Shown here in pieces: positions 57,070 to 64,000 of a DNA stretch of 64,000 bases (positions within the stretch are counted from its first letter, which is position 1; the number at the start of each line of letters is the position of its first letter). The notes under the pieces are model-generated. The model did not search any database. It saw only the letters and a list, made by a program, of their open reading frames with translations, and had not been told where the DNA came from. Made by a program: the position numbers and the translations under genes. The stretch comes from Carettochelys insculpta (lineage: Eukaryota; Chordata; Testudines; Carettochelyidae): NCBI RefSeq assembly GCF_033958435.1, contig NC_134137.1:124284001-124348000 (forward strand), read 5' to 3'.

Positions 57070-57750
57070 TCAATAATAAAAAGAAAACCAGGGAGGATAA
57101 AGGGGAGAACTATTTACATGGGGGGGATGGGGCAAACCGGGGGCAGAAAATAACAGGGTCCAACTATATACAAGGGGGGGCCACGTCCCGGGCCCCTCGC
57201 CCCTATAGCCCGGCACCGGGAGTTGGCGGCCGGGAGCCCTGCCGCGGTCGCAGCCCTGTCCGGGGCTGGGTGGGAGCGGGCCGGACCGGAAGGTACCGTG
57301 GCCGGAGAGTGTCAGGTGGCTCCGGGGTCCCTCGGCACTCCGGCCCTTGCCGGTGGGTGGCGGGGCGACGGCGGACGGGACAGCGACGGGCGGAGCAGCT
57401 GGTGGTGGGGCTGCAGGAGCAGGCAGGGCAGGCGATGCGGCGGCCGGCGCGGCATGGGGGGCCAGGTAGTCCACCAAGCGGTTAAATGTCTCCATGTAGG
57501 CCCCCCATGCCTTCTGGCGCCAGGCCAGCGCCCACTCCTGCAGCTGCAGGTGCTGCTCCGCGACTTCCAGCTGCCGACGGTGGATGGCCAGCAGCTGGGG
57601 GTCCGTTGCCGTCGGCTGTTGGTGGCGCGGGGTCCGCCGTGGGGCCGGTCGGTCCTCAGCCGAGGGGCTGCCCTGGAGCGATGGTCCCGGAGGGCTGTCT
57701 GGGACGACTGATGCCTCGCCGGCGCTCTCTTCCGGTCCTTCTGATGGTGC
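57070..57750 (-). CDS. Harbinger Myb/SANT-like protein, exon 2
   Basis: On the minus strand the frame from about 57750 to 57070 is open. It contains QLEVAEQHLQLQEWALAWRQ and AYMETFNRLVDYLAPH, helical and probably a dimerisation or transposase-contact segment, followed by an Ala/Pro-rich tail. Copy 1 has the same helix but stops shortly after it (at 50224). The acceptor in copy 1 is CCGCAG before CTGCACC. In copy 2 that AG reads AC, so an alternative AG nearby (ACCATCAG) would be needed. This is a sign of damage. Confidence 0.7.
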   Translation of the reverse strand, partial: APSEGPEESAGEASVVPDSPPGPSLQGSPSAEDRPAPRRTPRHQQPTATDPQLLAIHRRQLEVAEQHLQLQEWALAWRQKAWGAYMETFNRLVDYLAPHAAPAAASPALPAPAAPPPAAPPVAVPSAVAPPPTGKGRSAEGPRSHLTLSGHGTFRSGPLPPSPGQGCDRGRAPGRQLPVPGYRGEGPGTWPPLVYSWTLLFSAPGLPHPPHVNSSPLYPPWFSFYY

Positions 57751-58589
57751 AGGTGCAGGACACAGGAGAGGAGGCGGGGAAGAAGAATGGAGACAGGCGT
57801 TAGTGTGGGCCCCGAGCTGTGGCCTTTGTCCCCCCAGCCCTGTGCTGCAGGTTCCCCATCCCCGTCCCCGGGAGATGCTGCTGTGATGGATGGGGTTCAG
57901 GGGTCCCCCTGCCCTGCACCCCGTCCCCTGGTGGGAGCGACTCTCACTTCACCCCGCAGGGTCTGACAGCAGGAGAGGTTTCTTAGGCCACAGATGCCCA
58001 GTTTCTCCCAGGAGTGACAGCACCAGCTGTCGGAAGAGACAGTCCTTCCAACCCATCCTGGGGAGAAGACCCCAAGGGGTGCCCCTCTGGGATGCAGCTT
58101 TCCCCCTCCTCAGGCTGGCTGTCTTCCAGCTCTCCCTTTCCCTAGCCTCTACCTGTGGGCCCCGCCCTTGCCCCCCAAGTCCAAGCCAGCTCGGCTCCTC
58201 CCTCCTGTTTGTTCAGGGCAGAGGTGTCACCTGCCAGCTGTAGCCCCAGGATCCTCCTTTGCCCCTGGGAGCTATTCCGCTCTTGTTGCTCATATGTAGC
58301 CTGAGTCGCCCTTTGGCACTCCCCCCACTCCATCACATGCTGCTGCTGCGGGGTGTCCCACCCCCTCCTCCCGGGGGCCCCTCGAGGTTCCGCTCCCCCC
58401 TGGCCCGGGGATGGGGCATGGCACTGTCATGCGGGGTGGGGGGTTGGCAGGGGCTGATGCAGTGCTGTGAGGGCCATGGCCCTGCTGTCCTTGGGGCCAT
58501 GGCCATGTGAGCATGTGGGGGGCCCTGGACACATATGTCTTACCCCCGCCCCTCAAGCCCAGGGGTGTCCACCAGAGTGGGGTACCTAC
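57751..58589 (-). other. Probable intron of the Myb/SANT-like gene
   Basis: The donor GTAGGT at 58589 downwards and acceptor around 57751 enclose about 840 bases without conserved coding text. The copy 1 intron (50883 to ~50534) is about 350 bases; the excess in copy 2 lies in 57900-58300. Confidence in the exact acceptor is low. Confidence 0.55.
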
Positions 58590-59239
58590 CTGTCGGTCCG
58601 CTCCCACGGTCCGGAGATCCCCGGGGGGTGGAGGCCCGGCTGCTGCTCCGGGATGGCAGGAGGAGGATCTGCAGCCCGGATTCTGCGGAGGAGGAGCCCC
58701 CCTCCTCCTCCTCCTCCTCCTCCTCCTCCTGCCGCGATGTCCCAGGGGTGGCCTCCGGGGGGGGGCCCCCGGGGTGCGGGGCTTGCCTCCGGGGCGGACT
58801 CCGGCTGCAGGGCCTGCTGGGGCTCGTCGGCCGAGGTGTCAAGGGTGGCCGGAGGGGAGGAGGTGTGCCGGGAGCCCAGGATGTCCCTGAGCTCCCTGTA
58901 AAAGGGGCAAGTGACGGGGGCGGCCCCAGATCGGCTGGCCGCATCCCGGGCCTGAGTGTAACCCTGCCGCAGCTCCTTGACCTTACTCCTGACCTGATCA
59001 GGAGTGCGGGCAGGGTGACCCCGGGCAGCCAGGCCGTCGGCCAGCTGAGCGAACGCATCCGCGTTCCGCCTCTTGCTCCCCATTACCTGGAGCACCTCCT
59101 CCTTGCTCCAGAGCCCCAGCAGGTCCCGCAGCTCGGCCTCCATCCAGGAGGGGCCCCGCTGCCGCTTCCCAGCCTGGCTGCCCTGGCTCCCCTTGGGGGG
59201 GATCCCCTGGGGGCGCTGGGGGGGCTGCCGGGCAGCCAT
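58590..59239 (-). CDS. Harbinger Myb/SANT-like (trihelix) DNA-binding protein, exon 1
   Basis: Starts with MAARQPP at 59239; an upstream in-frame Met at 59302 exists, but copy 1 shares only the MAA(S/R)QPP start context. The trihelix-type domain: PSWMEAELRDLLGLW (first helix with Trp), MGSKRRNADAFAQLADGL, RTPDQVRSKVKELRQGYTQA and CPFYRELRDILG. In PIF/Harbinger elements this second protein helps bring the transposase to the ends. The domain is followed by a Pro/Ala-rich stretch and a Gly run from a CTC microsatellite (58700-58732). The donor GTAGGT lies at 58589. It is convergent with the transposase gene. No stop interrupts exon 1. Confidence 0.9.
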
Positions 59240-59419
59240 CGCAGCTGGGTGGGGGGCTGAGGTATGTGAAGGCTGGCCGCGTGTGCAGGCTGCAGCCTGC
59301 ACGTTCCCTCAGCTTCCTGCAGAGGAAGGGAGGGGGAGGGGACCTTTAAGGGGCCGCTCCATGCAGCCACCATTGAGCTGAGGGGCTGGAGAGAGCGTCT
59401 CTCAACCCCCCAGCTGATG

Positions 59420-59665
59420 GCCGCCATGGAGGACCCGGCAATTTCGATGTTGCGGGACGCGCAACGACTACACGGTCCCTACTTCGACGTCAAACGTCGA
59501 AGTAGGGCGCTATTCCGATCCCCTCATGAGGTTAGCGACTTCGATGTCTCGCCGCCTAACGTCGAAGTTAACTTCGAAATAGCGCCCGATGCGTGTAGCC
59601 GCGATGGGCGCTATTTCGAAGTTAGTGCCGCTACTTCGAAGTAGCGTGCACGTGTAGACGCGGCT
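59420..59665 (-). promoter_or_regulatory. Right terminal and subterminal region with palindrome
   Basis: CTACTTCGACGT-CAA-ACGTCGAAGTAG (59479-59505) is a perfect 12-base inverted repeat with a 3-base spacer. Further motifs ACGTCGAAGTTAACTTCGAAATAGC and GCTATTTCGAAGTTAGTGCC follow. The same motif types occur at the left end. Putative transposase or Myb-protein binding sites and promoter of the minus-strand gene. Confidence 0.65.
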
Positions 59666-59762
59666 TCAGTGACTTTAAAAAGTATCACCAGCACTCAGAT
59701 CATACATAGAGGTCAAAAGGTCAAATTTCTGCACCCCACCTCAGAAAGGATGCTGACCCCTG

Positions 59763-60216
59763 CCCTAAAACCTTCTGGTTTTGTGCAAACAGTACGTATG
59801 TCAAAAACAATGAGAAGTCCTATGTCACTTTTGCCACAAGACTTCTTCGTTGTTTTTGCAGATACAGACTAACAAGGCTAACCCTCTGACACTTGTTGCA
59901 GTATGTATGTCATTCTCAGAGCTTCTGCCTCCTGTTGCGCCCACCCACCCCTCTCTCTCAAGGAGTCTCCTTTGCGGCTCTGTGTAATGATCACTGGAAT
60001 CCCACACTAATTTGGCCATGGAACAGTTTTGGGATTGGACTACCTTGATGGAACACATATATGTTGGTCAGGGGAGCAAGGGAGGGGTTTCCTACCGATC
60101 ATACTGAAAAATTGCCACACATAATGCTCAAAAGTTGATTTAAAAGAGTTAGTTTTTTTAGATTTGTTTTGTTTGCTTTACGAAGAACAATAAACAAGAG
60201 AAAATCATCTGAACGA
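59763..60216. other. Intergenic DNA with PLE piece at 59812-59892
   Basis: 59812-59892 (plus) reads CACTTTTGCCACAAGACTTC, TTCGTTGTTTTTGCAGATAC, AGACTAACAAGGCTAACCC, i.e. the terminal part of the second PLE family without its ribozyme. Nothing else was recognised. Confidence 0.55.
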
Positions 60217-60325
60217 GCAACTTGCACCTGACGAAGCGGGTCTTTGTCCACAAAAGCTTATGCTTCAAAAAATCTGTTAGTCTATAAGGTGCTGCTGGAC
60301 TTCTTGTTGTTTCTGATAGGAGGTT
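60217..60325 (+). mobile_element. Penelope-like element end (second family) with decayed hammerhead core
   Basis: CTGACGA (60228-60234), GCGGGTCTTTGTCCAC, AAAA where GAAA is expected, AGCTTATGCT stem III, then ATCTGTTAGTCTATAAGGTG and CTGGACTTCTTGTTG. The order matches the core at 10290-10252. G12 to A and stem changes indicate an inactive copy. Confidence 0.78.
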
Positions 60326-61558
60326 GGTTAGCAACCCTATAATTAAGTATTAAAATTAAAAATTAAGTATACACTGAAAACAAAATAGCAATAATATAGG
60401 CAAAAGAAGGAAGGTTAGTATTGTTCTTTTGTACAAAAATAGAAAGAACAATATTGCTCAAAAAAGGACTGTTTTTCCTTAAAGCTTAAAAAACATTTTT
60501 ATGGAAAAGTAATGCAACCAAATTGGGTATGGAAAAATATTTTTAAATTTTGTGTTATTATAAATGTGTTATTTTTACGGAAAACAAAAATAAATAACAT
60601 TTGACCTTTTTTATGGAAAGAGTGATTTTGCACTTTCTGATCACAAATCTGTCTAATATTTGCAACAATGCTGGAGAGCTGGATCCTCATATCAGGTGCA
60701 TCACCGAGTGATTTCTCTGAACGCTACTTGTACCAAAACAGTCTGACTCAGCTTGGATTGTTTTGGCACGAGTTGCACAATAACAACTATGAATGTGAAT
60801 AGACCTGCAATCTAAACACTATTTAAATGCCTTAGTATTTTTATACAAATAATTTCATATTTAATATTTTAGAAGGAAAAATATTGCTAGTATCAAATTT
60901 TTTTTCCACAAACCGCCATTCACATCATGTGGCACACTGGTGTTCCCCAGAACACAGTTTGGGAAACACTAGGGTAATGGATTCTAAATCGTGAGGGAGA
61001 CCAGGGCAGCCTGAAGGCCATTGGAACATGGAAGCCAACCCAGAGGCAGAGGCTTGATAAGGGATCCTAGAGGCAAAAGCAGGGAGCCCGTGTCAGAACA
61101 GCAAGCAATGCTGATAGGCTGATGAAACAATGATGAAAGGAGACAATTGCTTTCACCAAATGTAAGCTATTCACTTTCCTGTTTTCTCAGTTAGTAGGCT
61201 GGAAATGCTGTAGCTAGTTCAGTGTATGAGAAGTGTAAGCCTGGCTACATTAAGGAACCTTTTCAAAAACTTTCTTCTCTCTACTCTCAATAGATCTTGG
61301 TTTTGTTAAATTACTGTTGCCTGTAAGAGAGACACCCCACAGAGGCGAGAACCCTGTTAGCCTCCAGAGAGATGGGTGAAGAGTGTCTGGAATTTACCCT
61401 CCCCTGCGCTGTCTCAGTCAAGGGCCACAGAGAGAAGCATCCACACTCAGTGAGTTGTCTCGCCACCAGGCTGTGGTGGGCAAATACAAGGAATGTTGCT
61501 GAAGACTCGAGCTCAGAAAAATTGCCCCTGTGTTTTTCTTACAAAGTTAAAAAAGATA

Positions 61559-61602
61559 GAAAATATTTACTTACCTATCTTTAATGGATAGGTAAATATT
61601 TT
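61559..61602. repeat. Short inverted repeat (hairpin)
   Basis: GAAAATATTTAC and TTACCTATC on the left, GATAGGTAAATATTTTC on the right: 17 bases paired with one four-base interruption. Possible remnant of a MITE end, or cruciform-prone DNA. Confidence 0.7.
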
Positions 61603-62200
61603 CAAAGTGCATGCTGAGACAAACGGCAGCTTTTAAATCACAATTTATATTTTGCATTTCTGTAATTCCTACGCATTAAATAAAATTTAATTAAAGTAAA
61701 ATCCAAGCTATACAATACATCTAGTGAAATACCACCCTATAGGAGAGCATTCTTGTCCCTGTTTACCATGAGGAAACCAAGCTATGGCGAGGTGAGGTGA
61801 TTTTCCTTATGTCATACAAGAAATCTGTGGCAGCTTATAACCTGGCTCTCCTGACTACCATTTGTATGCTTAAGCTGACAATTCTTCTTCCCCTCTCACA
61901 CCCAGATGATGTATTTTTAGGGGAGCCACTGTACAGCCAGCTACACTCATGTCAGGAAAGAAAGTCCATCATGTCAAGTCTTATAAGAGGAATTATATCA
62001 TTCCACAAGTGTGGTGTGAACAGGTGTTATGAGTTTGATGCTGCTTGTCAAACTTGTCCATGCTCAGTACAATTGGAGAGACTCAGGAAAACTGCATGGA
62101 GGTGAGAAATAGTGTATTCTTATCCTGTTTGTTGCAGGATCGTGGTATTCTTATCTTATCCCCTGACCATTGCAAGAGAAAACCATTTACTGGGATGGAA

Positions 62201-62225
62201 TATATATATATATATATATATATAT
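62201..62225. repeat. (TA)n microsatellite
   Basis: Twelve TA dinucleotides. Confidence 0.98.
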
Positions 62226-62289
62226 TCATGAGCAGTCACAGAAGGCGTCTGAGTTCTCGTTGATTAACTGTAGTGGAGGCAAAAATACT

Positions 62290-64000
62290 TTGAGTTCTGG
62301 AAACTGACAAAAAACCTAAAAAGCTGGAGAAAATCTACACTACTCATCTTCCATGATTTACATGAGGGAGACTCAAAGGTTTGCACATCAATCTGTATTT
62401 GTGGCATTCATACCCATCAATGGAAATAGGAGACAGACATGTTGAAATTCTATGGGTCAGGATAAAAGGGGTAAAAACCAAGGATCCGGTCATTGTTTGG
62501 GGTCTGTTACAGGCTACCTACCAGGAAGAAGTGGTGGACAATGCTTTTTTAAACAGCTATTAGCACAGGCCTTTATGGGACACTTTGACTACCCAGATGT
62601 CTGTTGGGAAAATAATACAGAGAGGCACAGATTATCAACAAGTGCTTGGAATGCAGTGGAGGTATGTTTTTCATTTCAGAAAGTGGATAAATGAGTGGAG
62701 AAGCTATTCTAGATTTGCTTTTGACAAGTAAGGACAAACTGGTTGAGAATTTGCAAGTGGACGGCAGCATAGGTGAACGTTATTATGAAATGATAGAATT
62801 CATGATTCTTAGGAATGGTAGGAGGGAAACCAACAGAATAAAGATGATGGATGTCAGAAAGAAAGACTTTAGCAAACTCAGGGAGCTGGTATATAAGATT
62901 CAGTGGGAAGCAAGTCTCATGTATGAAAGAGTTGGCAGTTTTTCTAAAAGACATCATTAGAAGCACAAGAGCAACCTAGACCACTGCATACGAAAGATAA
63001 GAAGTATGACAAGAGACCACATTGTTTTAATTTGGAAATCTTCAATTATCTGAAACTCAAAAAAGAGTCCCACAAAACGTGGAAACTAGGTCAAATTCCA
63101 AAGGATGAATATAAATAAACAGCTCAAGCATGTTGGGACAAAATTAGAAAGGCCAAGGCACAAAACAAGATAAAACTAGCTAAAGACATAAAGGGGAATA
63201 AGAAAAAATCTATAAACATATTAGACACAAGAGGAAAATCAATGGCATGTTAACCCCATTAATGAATGAGGGGAGAAGACAATAACAAGAAATGGCAAAA
63301 ATGCAAAATGACCCCTTTATTTCTGTTTTCACCGAAAGGGTTGGTAGCAATGGGACACTTAACAAAGTGAACACCAGTAAAAACGTGAAAGGATCTGAAG
63401 CTAAAACAGAGAAAGAACAAGCTAAAGATTACTTAGACAAATTAGATGTCCTCACCGAGGCCTGATGAGATGCACCCTAGAATACTCAAGGAGCTGTTTG
63501 TGGGAATCTCCAAGCCACGAGCAAGTACCTTTGAAAACTCATGGAAGATGAGAGATTCCAGAGCACTGTCAGAGGGCAAATATTGTGCCAGTCTGTAACA
63601 AGGGGAATATGCATGCCTGGTCTGTAATTGCCCACGTTATCTTAACCTCAGTACCAGGAAAGATAATGGCACAACTAATCAAGCAGTCAATCTGCAAACA
63701 CCTGGAAGCTAATAAGTAATAGTCACTAAGGATTTGTCAAGAATAAATCATGTCAGACCAACTTGATAGGTTTCTTTGACAGGGTAACAAAAGCCTTGTG
63801 GATAGGGGAAAATGATAGATGTGATATATTGTGATTTGAAGGCTTTGATAACATGTTGTATGATCTTAGAAACAAGCTGGGGAAATACAAACAGATAGAG
63901 CTAGGTAGACGCATAAATGTTTGGAAAACTGTTCCCAGAAAGTGATCGTCAGTGGTTTATGGTTAAACTGGAAAGGCATATTGAGTGGAGTCTCACCGAG
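62290..64000 (+). mobile_element. CR1 LINE, older copy running off the window
   Basis: The endonuclease region (VIVWGLLQATYQEEVVDNAF, 62490-62550) and linker region [20 protein letters not shown] and [13 protein letters not shown] (62697-62810) are followed by RGNKKKS-type and RPDEMHPRILKEL-equivalent blocks. The last bases (TTCCCAGAAAGTGATCGTCA, TTATGGTTAAACTGGAAAGG) are CR1 RT palm. It is strongly diverged, with stops throughout. The 5' border is unclear; the 3' half lies beyond the window. Confidence 0.85.

Larger units (their letters stand above)
54947..59665. mobile_element. Harbinger DNA transposon copy 2 (4.72 kb, nearly complete)
   Basis: The terminal inverted repeats are GGCTACGTCTACACGTGCAC at the left and AGCCGCGTCTACACGTGCAC (minus strand) at the right, extending to CGCTAC. 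The target site is TTA at the left (54944-54946) and TCA at the right (59666-59668), consistent with a TTA duplication with one substitution. It encodes a DDE transposase (plus strand, about 55305-56802) and a Myb/SANT-like protein (minus strand, 59239 to about 57070), convergently. Transposase D, D, E residues are intact. One nonsense codon (TGA 55528-55530) in the leader-to-body stretch and a C-run at 55499-55508 that may have shifted the frame make present activity unlikely. Confidence 0.95.
54704..59762. mobile_element. hAT MITE split by a Harbinger insertion
   Basis: The left half 54704-54943 starts CAGGGGTCAGCAACC and the right half 59669-59762 ends TGCTGACCCCTG. The halves align with the intact copy at 45955-46276 either side of its GTATTAGTGACAC. 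The flanks CTCTAAAC and CCCTAAAA agree at 6 of 8 bases. The hAT element is older than the Harbinger element inside it. Confidence 0.92.
60326..62289. other. AT-rich intergenic DNA
   Basis: No gene. A GTTTGGGAAACACTAGG end near 60960 resembles the right end of a hAT element without a visible left partner. An inverted repeat lies at 61559-61602 and a (TA)n tract at 62201-62225. Confidence 0.45.

Overview
The window looks like vertebrate, most likely turtle (Testudines), nuclear DNA. It carries CR1 LINEs of several ages, tRNA-derived SINEs with a CR1-like tail of the turtle type, Penelope-like element (PLE) debris, hAT and Harbinger DNA transposons, and a Ty3/gypsy remnant. The turtle assignment rests on the SINE/CR1 repertoire and is an inference. 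No bacterial or viral gene organisation is present.

Only one host gene was recognised: ECRG4 (augurin), on the minus strand at the left edge. Coding exon 1 (signal peptide, 8217-8142), exon 2 (5705-5658) and exon 3 (600-443) have consensus splice sites and compatible phases. The last coding exon lies beyond position 1. A 12-bp minisatellite (8441-9136) lies just upstream of the start codon, and a CR1 3' end abuts the exon 3 donor site. Everything to the right appears to be intergenic DNA upstream of ECRG4, built largely of transposons.

Layout: 1-8217 ECRG4 and its introns; 8441-9136 minisatellite; 10166-10306 PLE end; 10381-13790 CR1 on the minus strand; 13.8-21.9 kb mostly unique AT-rich DNA; 21.9-33.1 kb SINEs, PLE ends, hAT and small TIR elements and a second CR1; 34.37-35.91 kb a Ty3/gypsy pol fragment with integrase ahead of reverse transcriptase, plus an LTR-like segment; 39.06-45.08 kb a CR1 split by a 3.8-kb APE-type LINE (13-bp target duplication) and by a 1.33-kb TIR element; 45.96-46.28 kb an intact short hAT element; 47.98-51.95 kb a dead Harbinger element; 52.0-53.5 kb PLE copies, two of them head-to-head; 54.70-59.76 kb a hAT element split by a better-preserved 4.7-kb Harbinger element; 62.3-64.0 kb a further CR1 running off the window.

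The most complete mobile system is the Harbinger element at 54947-59665. It has terminal inverted repeats, a DDE transposase with its D-D-E residues and a trihelix Myb/SANT-like DNA-binding protein, encoded convergently. Its subterminal regions are rich in TCGAARTAG-type motifs and palindromes that could be binding sites. The empty-site structure is visible in the second hAT copy at 45955-46276. A second theme is a set of hammerhead-ribozyme-like cores at the ends of PLE fragments.
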